From contig NZ_NINW01000038.1 in the NCBI RefSeq assembly GCF_002188465.1, positions 1-64,000 on the forward strand: a stretch of DNA of 64,000 bases. The letters run 5' to 3'. How positions within the stretch are numbered: position 1 is the stretch's first letter; each line of letters starts with the position of its first letter. Of this stretch, positions 1 to 8,847 are shown one piece after another. The notes under the pieces were generated by a model. That model ran no database searches and was not told the DNA's origin. It saw only the letters and a program-made list of their open reading frames with translations. The DNA comes from Pigmentiphaga sp. NML080357 (GTDB lineage: Bacteria; Pseudomonadota; Gammaproteobacteria; Burkholderiales; Burkholderiaceae_B). Both the position numbers and the translations under genes were made by a program.

Positions 1-1
1 C

Positions 2-70
2 AGCGGCCGCTCGCGCCACGGCGGCCCCGCCGAGGGCGGCCCGGAAGGCGGCACCCCGGTAGCCGGATGA
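2..70 (+). CDS. 3' end of an upstream gene, possibly poly(A) polymerase PcnB (partial)
   Basis: The last 22 codons of an open frame end in TGA at 68-70, overlapping the ATG of folK in an ATGA arrangement that suggests translational coupling. The tail is rich in Gly, Arg and Pro, like the disordered C-termini of betaproteobacterial poly(A) polymerases, and pcnB-folK is a common gene order in this group. Another frame is also open here, ending TAG at 60-62, so the frame is chosen on the overlap and gene order only. The product name is inference. Confidence 0.35.
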   Translation, partial: SGRSRHGGPAEGGPEGGTPVAG

Positions 71-558
71 ACGCGTCCGCCTGGCAGGTGGCCTGGGTGG
101 GACTGGGCGCCAACCTGGGCGATCCGGCCGCCACCCTGCGCGAGGCCCTGGCCGCGCTGGCCGCCCATCCCGAGGTGCGGCAGGACGCGCTCTCGCGCTT
201 CTACCGCACCGGGCCGATCGACTCCAGCGGCCCGGACTACGTCAATGCCGTAGTGCGCCTGCGCACCACGCTGCCCCCCATGGGGCTGCTGGACCTGCTG
301 CAGGACATCGAACAGCGCCACGGCCGCGAACGCCCCTATCGCAACGCTCCCCGCACGCTGGACCTGGACCTGTTGCTGTACGACGGCCAGCGCCTGGACT
401 CACCCCGGCTGACCCTGCCCCATCCCCGCATGCACCAGCGCGCCTTCGTGCTGCGCCCCCTTGCCGACATCGATCCCGGCATGGTGTTGCCGCAGGGCCG
501 GATCGACGACCTGCTGCGGGCGTGCGCCGACCAGGACGTCGTCCCGCTGGCGGACTAG
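67..558 (+). CDS. folK: 2-amino-4-hydroxy-6-hydroxymethyldihydropteridine diphosphokinase (HPPK)
   Basis: This cytosolic enzyme transfers pyrophosphate from ATP to 6-hydroxymethyl-dihydropterin, the step before dihydropteroate synthase in folate synthesis. The protein has 163 residues, typical for the family. The N-terminal GLGANLGD (12-19) and the HPPK signature around RTLDLDLLLYD (96-106), with its two metal-binding Asp, are both present. The ATG overlaps the stop of the upstream gene. The next gene downstream is unrelated (LON-domain protein) and lies about 130 bases away on the same strand, so folK probably ends its transcription unit. Confidence 0.95.
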   Translation: MNASAWQVAWVGLGANLGDPAATLREALAALAAHPEVRQDALSRFYRTGPIDSSGPDYVNAVVRLRTTLPPMGLLDLLQDIEQRHGRERPYRNAPRTLDLDLLLYDGQRLDSPRLTLPHPRMHQRAFVLRPLADIDPGMVLPQGRIDDLLRACADQDVVPLAD

Positions 559-689
559 CGCCTGTTCGCCCTGAAAGCAGCCTCACAAGGCTGCAACGCT
601 TTTTTACCGCCTTTCCGCGCCACCGCCGCCCGCGTGGCCGCCGGGACGCGCTATTCTGGCGTCAAGGGCAACCACCCGACATTCCCGCC

Positions 690-1307
690 ATGATTTCGAC
701 GCCGCTCTTCCCCCTCAGCCGGGCGCTCTATCCAGAGGGCATCCTGCACCTGCGCATCTTCGAGATACGCTACCTCGACATGATCAAGCAGTGCATCGCC
801 GAGCAGAGTGAATTCGGGGTCGTGCCGCTCCTGGCCGGCAACGAAGTCCGCACGCCGGAAGGCAAGGAGGTCCTGGCCGACTTCGGCACCATGGCGAAGA
901 TCGAGCAATGGCAGGCCCCCATGCCGGGCCTCCTGCAGTTGCGCTGCGTGGGAACGACGCGCTTTCGCCTGGCATCCAGCGAACAGCGCAAATACGGGCT
1001 GTGGGTGGGGCAGATCGAGCCGCAGGCCGAGGACCCGGCGATTCCCGTGCCGGACTCCCTGCAACCAAGCGCCAACACGCTGGGACGCCTGATTGCCGAC
1101 ATGCAGCATGAACGGGTTCCGACGGCCGAGATGCCGATCGCGCCGCCGTTCCGCCTGGACGAATGCGGCTGGGTCGCCAACCGCTGGGCCGAGTTGCTGC
1201 CGCTGCTTCCTCCCCAGCAGCGGCACCTGCTGGCCGACGGCGACCCGCAGAGCCGGCTGGGCCAGATCCAGGACATCCTGAGGCGCCGCAAACTGCTGGT
1301 GGAGTGA
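690..1307 (+). CDS. LON substrate-binding domain protein
   Basis: A 205-residue protein made only of the N-terminal (LAN) domain of Lon protease. PLFPLSRALYPEG and RIFEIRYLDM (residues 4-30) match the start of that domain, and there is no AAA+ or protease domain. Stand-alone LON-domain proteins are widespread in proteobacteria and are thought to bind substrates; the exact role is unknown. The open frame reaches back to 522, but the first 56 codons overlap folK antisense-like sequence and have no conserved start, so ATG 690 is preferred. It converges with the GNAT gene, leaving 13 bases between them. Confidence 0.85.
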   Translation: MISTPLFPLSRALYPEGILHLRIFEIRYLDMIKQCIAEQSEFGVVPLLAGNEVRTPEGKEVLADFGTMAKIEQWQAPMPGLLQLRCVGTTRFRLASSEQRKYGLWVGQIEPQAEDPAIPVPDSLQPSANTLGRLIADMQHERVPTAEMPIAPPFRLDECGWVANRWAELLPLLPPQQRHLLADGDPQSRLGQIQDILRRRKLLVE

Positions 1308-1320
1308 GCTTCCCCGGGGC

Positions 1321-1944
1321 TCAGCCCGCCGCCAGCTCCATGGCGGGCTCGACGCCCCGCTGACGCATCGCGGCTTCGAGCCTCGCGCGCACCTGCGGCC
1401 ATTCCTCGTCGACGATGCTGTACATGGCCGAATGCCGCCTGCGCCCATCGGGCATGATGCGGTCATTGCGCAAGATGCCTTCCAGCCGGGCACCCAGCCG
1501 TTCGATGGCGCGGCGGGACTGCTGGTTCAGCTCATCGGTCTGCAACTGCACGCGCTGGCAACCCTGCCCTTCGAACGCGTGGCGCAGCATGAGGTACTTG
1601 GCCTCGGTATTGACGAAGGTCCGCTGCCATGAACCGCCTATCCAGGTGTAGCCGATTTCCCGCTTGCGATGCGCGGGTTCGATGCGGCAGTAGCGGGTCG
1701 AACCGACCACCCGGCCATCCTCGCGCAGCGTAGTGGCAAAAGGCATGGATTCGCCGGTGTCGCGGGCACGCAGCGCGGCCTCGATGTACGCCTCGGCCGC
1801 GGAGAGCTCGGCGGGGATCTGGGTATAGACGGTGCGCCACGCGTCGCCGTCTCGCGCCGCGGCCACGAGCGCCGCGGCGTCCTCGCGCGCCAGGGGCCGG
1901 AGCGCGACCAGGTTGCCGATCAACGAATACTGCGACGCCGCCAT
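1321..1944 (-). CDS. GNAT family N-acetyltransferase (RimJ/RimL type)
   Basis: A 207-residue acetyl-CoA-dependent N-acetyltransferase. The N-terminal LVALRPLAREDA is the usual RimJ/RimL opening, GSTRYCRIEP and EIGYTWIGGSWQRT form the central sheet, and NQQSRRAIERLGARLEG is the conserved acetyl-CoA-site helix with the Asn and the Gly-rich turn. Family members acetylate ribosomal protein termini or small molecules; the substrate here cannot be named. It is transcribed away from the hydroxyacid dehydrogenase cassette and appears monocistronic. Confidence 0.85.
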   Translation of the reverse strand: MAASQYSLIGNLVALRPLAREDAAALVAAARDGDAWRTVYTQIPAELSAAEAYIEAALRARDTGESMPFATTLREDGRVVGSTRYCRIEPAHRKREIGYTWIGGSWQRTFVNTEAKYLMLRHAFEGQGCQRVQLQTDELNQQSRRAIERLGARLEGILRNDRIMPDGRRRHSAMYSIVDEEWPQVRARLEAAMRQRGVEPAMELAAG

Positions 1945-2034
1945 GTCCGCCCTTGCGTGAACCCTCGACCCCGCATTGTAGACAGGATGCCGGACCGGGC
2001 ACTCAGCGGAACCTTCGTCGCCCGGCCTTGCCGT

Positions 2035-2997
2035 TCACCCTCCACGGACCCCGACGGGCGCGCCCGCCAGGTAGGCCTGCACGCCCGCCACGCTGGCCTG
2101 GTAGAAGCCCGCGATCGTCTCTCGCGTCGCATAGCCCAGGTGCGGCGTCAGGACCACGTTGTCCAGACGGGTCAGCGGATGACCGGCCGGCAGCGGCTCG
2201 GTCTCGAAAACGTCCAATCCCGCGCCGCCCAGCCGGCCTTGCGCCAGCGCCTCGACCAGCGCCGCCTCGTCCACGATCGGCCCCCGGGCGGTGTTGATCA
2301 GCAGCGCATCGCGCTTCATCAGCGCGAGTTCGCGCCGTCCGACCAGATGGCGGGACCGCTCGCTCAGGACCACGTGGATGCTGAGCACGTCCGACTGCTC
2401 GAACAGCGCGTCCTTGTCCACGCGCTGGACGCGGAAGGCGGCCGCCGCCTCGTCGGTCAGGTTGGGACTCCAGGCCACGACCCGCATGCCGAAGACCTGG
2501 CCGATGGCGGCCATGCGCTGGCCCACCCGCCCTAGCCCGAGCAGCCCCAGGGTCTTGCCATCCAGCAGCATCCCGGCAGTACGCTGCCAGGCCCCCTCGC
2601 GCACGCCGCGATCCTCGTAGGCGATGTGGCGGGCGGTAGCCAGGATCAGCCCCCAGGCCAGTTCGGGCGTCGCGTTGGATCCGTGGACCGCCGAGGACAC
2701 ATGGGACACGACGACGCCGCGCTCGGTCGCCGCCTGCAGGTCCAGCGTACGATGCGCCTTGCCCGTCACGGTCATGAACTCGAGGTTGGGCAGCCGCTCC
2801 AGCAGCGCGCGCGGCATGGGCGTGCGTTCACGCAGGTGGCACAGGATGTGATAGGGCTCGAGCACGGCCGCCGCCTCGTCCGGCACCTGCAGCTTGCGGT
2901 CGATCACGTCGATGCGGCACTGCCCTTCCAGCACCGACCAGTCGGCCGAACGCAGCGCCAGGTGCAGGTAGTCGTCCAGGATGGCCAGGCGCTTCAT
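2035..2997 (-). CDS. D-2-hydroxyacid dehydrogenase family protein
   Basis: A 320-residue NAD(P)-dependent oxidoreductase of the D-isomer 2-hydroxyacid dehydrogenase family, interconverting a 2-hydroxy acid and a 2-oxo acid. The Rossmann motif GLLGLGRVGQ lies at 151-160. The catalytic triad is visible as Arg in NTARGP (about 238), Glu in FETEP (265-267) and His in TPHLGYA (286). It is the last gene of a minus-strand cassette, and its ATG overlaps the stop of the capA-like gene by four bases (2994-2997), implying co-translation. The substrate is unknown; the context suggests oxidation or reduction of a product of the nearby dioxygenase. Confidence 0.88.
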   Translation of the reverse strand: MKRLAILDDYLHLALRSADWSVLEGQCRIDVIDRKLQVPDEAAAVLEPYHILCHLRERTPMPRALLERLPNLEFMTVTGKAHRTLDLQAATERGVVVSHVSSAVHGSNATPELAWGLILATARHIAYEDRGVREGAWQRTAGMLLDGKTLGLLGLGRVGQRMAAIGQVFGMRVVAWSPNLTDEAAAAFRVQRVDKDALFEQSDVLSIHVVLSERSRHLVGRRELALMKRDALLINTARGPIVDEAALVEALAQGRLGGAGLDVFETEPLPAGHPLTRLDNVVLTPHLGYATRETIAGFYQASVAGVQAYLAGAPVGVRGG

Positions 2998-4358
2998 GGC
3001 AGGCGCAGGACGCCCACGTCCCCCTCGATGTCCAGGCGGGTGCCGAAGGGGCGGGACAGCCGGGCGACGCGGTCCAGGATGCGCCGTGCGTCGTTCCCTC
3101 TGGCCAGCATGGGCCGGCCGCGTTGGCCTCGTGGCCGGCCGAACCCCATGTCGACGGGGTACAGGGTGACCGACACCAGCTTCCCGGCATCGAACTGGCA
3201 GGTGGCCAGGCAGCCTTCCCAGAACTCGCGCGTGGCCGGGAAACCCCGGCTGTCGTTGCCGGTGCGCGCGTCCAGGAACTCGGACGGCGTGGCGGCGGCG
3301 TCCAGGCCGAAGCGGTCATAGGCCTCGGCGGGGAAAGCGTTGATGGTCTCGTTCTGAAAAATGAAGTTGCCCAGGCTGTGGAAGATCGGCGCGCCCTTGT
3401 AGATATCGATGCCCATCGTCAGGTGCGGACCATGGCCCGCCACCACGTGCGCGCCGGCGTCCACGGCCGCACGGGCGAACTCGATGGCGAACTGCGCGGA
3501 TTCCTCCAATTCCACGTCGGTGGCCGCGGTGCGCCGGCCGGCGCTGCCGAACTCGTGACAGTGGAACGAAAACACCACCCAGTCCGCCTGCTTGCGCGCC
3601 TCGCGGATGAAGCGCAGGTTGGCCTCGGCGTCCCTGGCGTCGACCTTGGTCGACATGGCGAAGCCCTTGCCGCGGCGAAACTTGGCGCCCAGAAACGCCA
3701 CGCTGTCGTCGTCGTTCTTCGGCACCTCGTGCGGCGCGTAGAACTGCGAGCGATGCCGCACCTGCTCCTGCGCCAGGCCCAGTTCCTCGCTGATGCGCCG
3801 CAGCGTCGCCAGCGATTCGTCGTCCACCGTATAGGACGTGGAGAACCCCAGGGGATTGATGCCCGGGCGGCCGGCGCTGTCCGAGCGCGCGTCGGCCGCG
3901 CGGTTCCAGGGCCGGAAGAACGACGTGGCCGAGACCAGGCCGACACGGCCGGCATTCGTGTCCAGGTAACCCGGCCGGCGCGCCTCGGCCAGCGTGCGGC
4001 CCGCGCCGGAGTACGGAATGCCGGCGCGGTCCAGGTGCGCCAGGCTGGCCAGCACGCCCGACACGCCGTAGTCGGTGGCATGGTTGTTGGCGATGGACAC
4101 GATGTCCATGCCCATCCACTTCAGGTCCTCCAGCAAGGCCGGCGGGGTGCTCATGGGCGTGCCCTGCGTGAAGTTGGGCACGCCTTCGCCGGCCTCGCGT
4201 ACGGTGGTCTCCAGGTTGCCGAAACTGGCATCGGCGTCCCGCAACAGATCCACCAGCGCCAGGTAGTCGTCTTCGGCGTAGGGCTTCAGGGCCCTGGACA
4301 ACATCATGTCGCCGACCAACGCCAGCTTGATACGGCCCCGCTCAGCTTCGTACGACAT
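2994..4358 (-). CDS. CapA family protein (poly-gamma-glutamate synthesis/PGA_cap phosphoesterase fold)
   Basis: A 454-residue protein with the calcineurin-like PGA_cap fold. KLALVGDMMLSRA (11-23), GNLETT (47-52) and IANNHATDYG (89-98) supply the expected Asp, Asn and His metal ligands, and VAGHGPH is the distal His motif. Family members act in capsular poly-gamma-glutamate metabolism, but many stand-alone cytosolic copies occur in catabolic operons with no known reaction. There is no signal peptide or transmembrane segment, which argues against a capsule role. A GGAGG lies upstream of the ATG. The gene overlaps the dehydrogenase gene downstream and sits 12 bases after the dioxygenase gene. 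Confidence 0.82.
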   Translation of the reverse strand: MSYEAERGRIKLALVGDMMLSRALKPYAEDDYLALVDLLRDADASFGNLETTVREAGEGVPNFTQGTPMSTPPALLEDLKWMGMDIVSIANNHATDYGVSGVLASLAHLDRAGIPYSGAGRTLAEARRPGYLDTNAGRVGLVSATSFFRPWNRAADARSDSAGRPGINPLGFSTSYTVDDESLATLRRISEELGLAQEQVRHRSQFYAPHEVPKNDDDSVAFLGAKFRRGKGFAMSTKVDARDAEANLRFIREARKQADWVVFSFHCHEFGSAGRRTAATDVELEESAQFAIEFARAAVDAGAHVVAGHGPHLTMGIDIYKGAPIFHSLGNFIFQNETINAFPAEAYDRFGLDAAATPSEFLDARTGNDSRGFPATREFWEGCLATCQFDAGKLVSVTLYPVDMGFGRPRGQRGRPMLARGNDARRILDRVARLSRPFGTRLDIEGDVGVLRLP

Positions 4359-4370
4359 AGGCCCTCCGCC

Positions 4371-5420
4371 TTACTCGATGCTGCCCACGGTCTCGTAGAT
4401 CAGCTTGCCCGTGCGCGACGGGAAGCCGCCCCGAACCGCGCCCGCGCGCTGGTCGCGGTAGATGGTGCCGAGGGCCGGGCTCAATGCGCGGCTGTTCGGC
4501 ACCGACAGCCACATGCGCAGCAGGTGGCGCTTCTTCTCCGGCTCGTCGAAATCCTCGAACGCGGTGCGCGAATGCAGCATCATGTGATTGTTCAGAAATT
4601 GCAGGTCGCCCGGCTGGAACATCATCGAGAAATGAAAGTCGGTGCTGCCCGCCAGGCTGTCGAGGAAGTCCAGCGCTTCCTCCTGGATCGGCGTCAGGCG
4701 CGGCACGTCGGGAAAGCGCTGGGCAGAACGGATGTGCGTGCGCACGTAGCGGCACGAGAACTTGCCCTCGTGCATCGAGAAGATGGGCTGCTGGTAGTAC
4801 GGCAGCTGCCCGGGTTCTTCCTGCCCCTGCCAGCTCCAGTAGAAGGGCTGGTACAGGACCTCGAGCAGGTCGGGACGCTGCTTCAGGATCTCGTTGTGGA
4901 TGGCCTGCGAGCTGGCGATCATGCTCAGGCCGCCGCTGCGGGCAGTACGCAGCACGAACAGCGCCACGACATCGCAGGAATCGGTGTGATAGGTCAGCTT
5001 CTGGTTCGAGGTATAGCCCCGGCCCTGCGGGCTGTTGATGTCGATGCCGAGGTTGCGCACGTCGCCCAGGATGTCGCCTTTGGCGCTCTGCGAGACGGCC
5101 GTGCCCATGTGCTGGCCGATGCCCCAGTAGATGATGCGCAGGTCGTCCTTGCTGTAGCGCTCGGCCTGGATGCCGCGCAGCAGCTGCAGGCCCAGGCCGT
5201 TCTCGATCTGCTCGCGGGTATGGTCTATTACCTTCGACACCGTCGGCAGCGGGAAGTCCTCGCGAGTCATGGTCGAGATGAGCTTGCCTCGTGCGCGCAC
5301 GTTGCGCAGCGCGGCGTCGATTTCCTCGATCTCGGCGGGGGCGAATTCGTAGATCCAGTCCTTGCTGTCCTTGATTTCAGGGCCGCGCCAGGTGGCCGGT
5401 CCCGTGATGGCTGCACGCAT
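4371..5420 (-). CDS. TauD/TfdA family Fe(II)/2-oxoglutarate dioxygenase
   Basis: A 349-residue protein of the TauD/TfdA fold. The 2-His-1-carboxylate facial triad is visible: HTD at 145-147 and the distal His in MLHSRTAF (283), with Arg 285 nearby. The terminal Arg for 2-oxoglutarate is probably in the KRHLLRMWL stretch. TauD-like enzymes hydroxylate a substrate using oxygen and 2-oxoglutarate, often to release sulfite, an amine or an ether fragment. Its closest architecture is the gamma-butyrobetaine/clavaminate-like subgroup without the N-terminal zinc domain; the substrate is unknown. A GGAG precedes the start. The Bug gene lies immediately upstream in the same operon. Confidence 0.87.
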   Translation of the reverse strand: MRAAITGPATWRGPEIKDSKDWIYEFAPAEIEEIDAALRNVRARGKLISTMTREDFPLPTVSKVIDHTREQIENGLGLQLLRGIQAERYSKDDLRIIYWGIGQHMGTAVSQSAKGDILGDVRNLGIDINSPQGRGYTSNQKLTYHTDSCDVVALFVLRTARSGGLSMIASSQAIHNEILKQRPDLLEVLYQPFYWSWQGQEEPGQLPYYQQPIFSMHEGKFSCRYVRTHIRSAQRFPDVPRLTPIQEEALDFLDSLAGSTDFHFSMMFQPGDLQFLNNHMMLHSRTAFEDFDEPEKKRHLLRMWLSVPNSRALSPALGTIYRDQRAGAVRGGFPSRTGKLIYETVGSIE

Positions 5421-5444
5421 GTAAAGCTCCTGAAATGACCGGCG

Positions 5445-6413
5445 TCAGTCGAGGCTGATGCCGGTCGAATGGATGACCTTGCCCCAGCGGGCCACTTCTT
5501 CCTTGATGAAGCGTTCCGCCTCGGCCGGGCTGCTGGCGATCAGGTCGCGCGCGTCCAGGCCCTTGATGTCCTTGCCCGCGCCGTTGACCATCAGTTCCTC
5601 TCGTATCGCGGCCGACACCTTGGCGGCGATGTCGGCGGGCGTGCCCGGAGGCGCCACCATGCCGGTCCACGACACCGAGATGAAGCCCGGCATGGTCTCG
5701 TTCAGCGTCGGCACGTCCGGCAGCGCGGGATGGCGCTTCTCGCTGCCGATGGCCAGCACGCGCAGCTTGCCCTCGCGGATCTGCGGCAAGGCGGTGGCCA
5801 GTCCCTGGAACATCACCTCCACCTGGCCGGCGATCAGGTCCGCATAGGCGGGCGGGCCGCCCTTGTAGGGAATGTGGACCATGTCGATGCCGGTCATCAT
5901 CTTCAGCAGCTCGCCCGCCAGATGGGGCGTGGACCCCGTGCCGCCCGAGGCGAAGTTGAGCTTGCCAGGGTGAGCCTTGGCATAGGCGATCAGTTCCTGC
6001 AGCGTCTTCGCCGGCACCTTGGGATTGACCAGCAGCACGTTCGGATTGGCGGCGATGATCGACACCGGCACGAAGCGGTTGGGGTCGTAGGCGAGCTTCT
6101 TGTAGAAGCTCTGGTTGATCGCGATCGCCGTGGGCGGGGAAACCAGGAAGGTGTAGCCGTCGGGCTCGGCGCGGTAGACCGCCTCGCCGCCGATGTTGCC
6201 GTTCGCGCCGGAGCGGTTCTCCACCACGACCGGCTGGCCCCATTTCTTCTGGATGCCTTCGCCGGCCAGGCGGGCCAGCGTGTCGGCCGCGCCGCCGGCA
6301 GGCACCGGCACGATGATCTTGATCACCCGGTCGGGATAGCCGGCCGCCATCGCGGCACAGGGCAGGACCAGCGATGCGGCCGCCAGCAGCCGTCGCACGA
6401 TGTGCTTGAACAT
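5445..6413 (-). CDS. Bug family (TctC-type) periplasmic solute-binding protein
   Basis: A 322-residue secreted receptor of the tripartite tricarboxylate family. The start at 6413 is chosen because AAGGAG lies just upstream and the protein then begins with a standard signal peptide ending AAMAAGYP. The hallmark IIVPVPAGGAADTLAR follows, then VVENRSGANGNIGG and the C-terminal VARWGKVI helix. Bug proteins bind carboxylates or amides and hand them to TctAB-type transporters or act as sensors. No TctA/TctB is encoded nearby. Its place between the M24 genes and the dioxygenase suggests it captures the pathway substrate. Confidence 0.93.
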   Translation of the reverse strand: MFKHIVRRLLAAASLVLPCAAMAAGYPDRVIKIIVPVPAGGAADTLARLAGEGIQKKWGQPVVVENRSGANGNIGGEAVYRAEPDGYTFLVSPPTAIAINQSFYKKLAYDPNRFVPVSIIAANPNVLLVNPKVPAKTLQELIAYAKAHPGKLNFASGGTGSTPHLAGELLKMMTGIDMVHIPYKGGPPAYADLIAGQVEVMFQGLATALPQIREGKLRVLAIGSEKRHPALPDVPTLNETMPGFISVSWTGMVAPPGTPADIAAKVSAAIREELMVNGAGKDIKGLDARDLIASSPAEAERFIKEEVARWGKVIHSTGISLD

Positions 6414-6471
6414 GAGTGTCGTCTCCTTGTGTGTCGGCGCGTTCATGCGCCACGTTCGTTTTCGGCTGGCG

Positions 6472-7548
6472 TCAGCCGCCCAGCACCTGTCCGCGCAGCC
6501 CGCCGCCGCCCAGCACCAGCGGCGCGCTGTGGTACCAATGGCCGCCGCCATCCAGCGCCGCGTGAGCGGAAAACACCGCCAGGCTGCCCGGCGGCAGATG
6601 CACGAATTCCTGCTCGTGGGTGCGGGCCAGCGTCAAGGGCTGCACGCCCACGCACGACTCCAGCGACCAGCGCGACTGGCGGGCCGGCATGGCGGCCAAC
6701 CCGTCGGCGCCGGTTTCGGCCAGCCGCGACAGGCTTTCGCCGACCCAGGCCTCCACCGCGTCCCAGCCCGCCGGTCGTGCGCCCCGCGCATGGCTGCCGC
6801 CCAGGCGGACCCAGTGGCCCTTGTAGGCCACCGACAGCTCCAGCGCATAGGTCGGGCCGAGCGGGAACTCGCCCTCCAGCCGCCGCAAGGCGCCGGCGCG
6901 CGAGAGGTCGGGCGCCACGCGATGAAGCACCTCCTCGGCGCCGGCGGCGCGCGCGCTGGCCTCGATGGCGGCCGCGAGTTCCGACGTATTCCGGACATCG
7001 CCGGGCACCCCGGCCACGGCGGCCAGGCCGATGGCCAGCGCGCGATTCGCCAGCGCCAGCTCTTCCTTGCCGCAAGGCTGGCGCAGCGCGGTGAACAAAG
7101 GCCCGGCATCGACAACCGACGCGGTTCCCCAACCCTTCATCAGAGGCCCGGCTACCGCCGCCGGCAGGCTGTCCAGTCCCACCACGCCGATGCGCGATCC
7201 GGACCGCACGCCCTTGCCGGCCAACATCTCCAGCGCGCCCTGCGCGAGCCTGGGCGCGGACACGACCTCGCCCAGGTGCGAGACCTCGCGTATCCAGCCG
7301 TGCACGCGCGGCGTAAGCGATGCCAGCAGGATCGGCGCCTCGGCCGGCAGCACCAGGAGCATGGCCTCGCTCCAATAGGGCGTGAAGTTACTCAGCCAAT
7401 GCACGGCGGCCGGCTCGGCGAACGAGGTATAGACCAGCACCGCCGCCAGGCCATCCCGTTCCATCCCGGCCCGAAGGCGGGCGACACGCTCGTCCAGCAC
7501 CGAGGCCGGCAGTTCTTCCCGCGACCAGCTCATGAGTCCGCGACGCAT
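6472..7548 (-). CDS. degenerate M24 (creatinase/Xaa-Pro peptidase fold) protein
   Basis: A 358-residue protein with a creatinase-type N-terminal domain (about 1-130) and a pita-bread-like C-terminal half. None of the five M24 metal ligands can be matched: the first Asp region reads YALELSVAYKGHW, the second Asp position is Arg, the GHGIG motif is replaced by SCVGVQP, and the usual Glu of the EPG motif is His in AVFSAHAAL. A metallopeptidase reaction is therefore unlikely. The start at ATG 7548 has AAGGA eight bases upstream. It lies 34 bases after the other M24 gene and may form a heteromer with it, which is inference. Confidence 0.75.
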   Translation of the reverse strand: MRRGLMSWSREELPASVLDERVARLRAGMERDGLAAVLVYTSFAEPAAVHWLSNFTPYWSEAMLLVLPAEAPILLASLTPRVHGWIREVSHLGEVVSAPRLAQGALEMLAGKGVRSGSRIGVVGLDSLPAAVAGPLMKGWGTASVVDAGPLFTALRQPCGKEELALANRALAIGLAAVAGVPGDVRNTSELAAAIEASARAAGAEEVLHRVAPDLSRAGALRRLEGEFPLGPTYALELSVAYKGHWVRLGGSHARGARPAGWDAVEAWVGESLSRLAETGADGLAAMPARQSRWSLESCVGVQPLTLARTHEQEFVHLPPGSLAVFSAHAALDGGGHWYHSAPLVLGGGGLRGQVLGG

Positions 7549-7582
7549 AGAACGAATCCTTCTGTGGAATACCGATACCGGA

Positions 7583-8692
7583 TCAGGCCGAGACGGCCGG
7601 GGCGCTGCGCAGTTCGCGCGGCGTGCGGGTCAGCACCTTGCAGCCGCCGGCGGTCACGCGCACGGTGTCGCCCAGCACGATGTAGCCGGCCACCGGATGG
7701 TAGGTGTTGGGATGGACCACCAGGGTCATGTCGGGCTCCAGCACCAGATCGACATCCTCCAGGACATGTGGGCCGTCGACGTAGAGCCCCATGCCATGGC
7801 CGCGCACGCGGGTGTACTTGGAGGTCACGTATTCCCCCAGGCCATGGCGGCGGAATACGTCGTTCTGCGCGCGCGCCACGTCGCCATGGGTATTGCCCGG
7901 CTTCACAGCGGCGATGCCGGCCTCCAGCGCGTCCAGGTACACCTGGTAGGCATCGAGCTGCTCGCGCGTGGGATCGCCCAGCACCAGGGTGCGGCAGATC
8001 TGCGCGTAGTATCCGTCCAGGCAGGGCGTGAGTTCGGTGGTGACCAGATCGCCCGCGGCCAGGCGGCGTTCGCCCGGCGGGCGCATGGTACGGACTTCCT
8101 TGCCGCCCGACCCCATGATCATGAAATTCTCGGGACAGCCCTGGGTCCGCAGCCAGGCCTCGAGCTCGCCCACCAGCTCGAATTCCTTCCTGCCCACCCT
8201 GGCGGCCGCGCGAAAGATTTCGTAGCCCTCGTCGGCCAGGCGCACCGCCTCTTCGACCCGGTCCGCCTCGGCGGCGGTCTTGCGCACCATCAGGTCGTCC
8301 AGCAGGGCGGTAGACGCCCGCATGCCCGCGCCCGCGGCGCTGCACGCCAGCAGGGCCGGCGTCGAATGCGCGGGCGCCAGGCCGGTGCGTTCGGGCCGCG
8401 CGGCATCCAGTGCCTTCCGTACGCGAGCCAGCAGGTCGGCGTGCCACGCCACATTCAAGCCGGGTTGCTCGGCCGCGATTCGCTCGGCCTCGGCCGGCGT
8501 CTCGACCATCAGCCAGGCGTCGTTCGCGGTGACGAAGGCCACGGCCTGGCCTTCCATCGGCGTCACGTCCAGCACGTAACGCAGATAGTCGCTGCGCCAG
8601 GCATTGCCCGTTACCACCATCAGGTCCAGGCCCGCCTGTTCCATGGCGGCTCGCAAGCGGGCGCCCCGCTCCTGCCCGAGCTTCGTACTCAT
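7583..8692 (-). CDS. M24 family protein with substituted metal ligands
   Basis: A 369-residue protein with the creatinase/prolidase N-domain and a recognisable M24 catalytic-fold domain. ELTPCLDGYYAQICRT aligns with the two-Asp segment, but Asp becomes Glu/Thr and Gln. RGHGMGLYVDGPHV keeps the metal His while HE becomes DG. VVHPNTY replaces the EPG Glu by His, and VLGDTV lacks the final Glu. Creatinase itself is a metal-free member of this fold, so a hydrolytic C-N reaction without metal is possible. First gene of the minus-strand cassette; GGAGAG lies upstream. It diverges from a LysR gene across 155 bases. Confidence 0.82.
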   Translation of the reverse strand: MSTKLGQERGARLRAAMEQAGLDLMVVTGNAWRSDYLRYVLDVTPMEGQAVAFVTANDAWLMVETPAEAERIAAEQPGLNVAWHADLLARVRKALDAARPERTGLAPAHSTPALLACSAAGAGMRASTALLDDLMVRKTAAEADRVEEAVRLADEGYEIFRAAARVGRKEFELVGELEAWLRTQGCPENFMIMGSGGKEVRTMRPPGERRLAAGDLVTTELTPCLDGYYAQICRTLVLGDPTREQLDAYQVYLDALEAGIAAVKPGNTHGDVARAQNDVFRRHGLGEYVTSKYTRVRGHGMGLYVDGPHVLEDVDLVLEPDMTLVVHPNTYHPVAGYIVLGDTVRVTAGGCKVLTRTPRELRSAPAVSA

Positions 8693-8819
8693 GCTGTCTC
8701 TCCACCGGCCGGGCGGCGGACCGGCCTTTCATGTTCTGGTGCCCACTCCCGCGGGCTCTCGTCATGGCGACAGAATACGTAGGCTAGCTATAGGCAACAA
8801 ATACAATTTTCTCTACCAG

Positions 8820-8838
8820 ATATCGGAAATATTGATAT
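8820..8838 (+). promoter_or_regulatory. candidate LysR operator (T-N11-A type palindrome)
   Basis: ATATC-N9-GATAT is a perfect 5-base-arm inverted repeat with the spacing of LysR-type boxes, and the flanking CCAG/GCTGG nearly extends it. It lies 10 bases upstream of the LysR ATG in the intergenic region shared with the M24 operon, so it could mediate autoregulation and divergent control. No binding data exist. Confidence 0.45.
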
Positions 8839-8847
8839 GCTGGCGCC

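Noticed and set aside
3-62. Second open frame at the window start ending TAG at 60-62
   Set aside because: Both frames are open; the one ending TGA at 68-70 couples to folK through ATGA, so it is slightly preferred. Too short to decide.
3123-5438. A 771-codon plus-strand frame opposite the CapA and TauD genes
   Set aside because: Same cause as other antisense frames: it mirrors two genes with strong family motifs on the minus strand and has no motif of its own.
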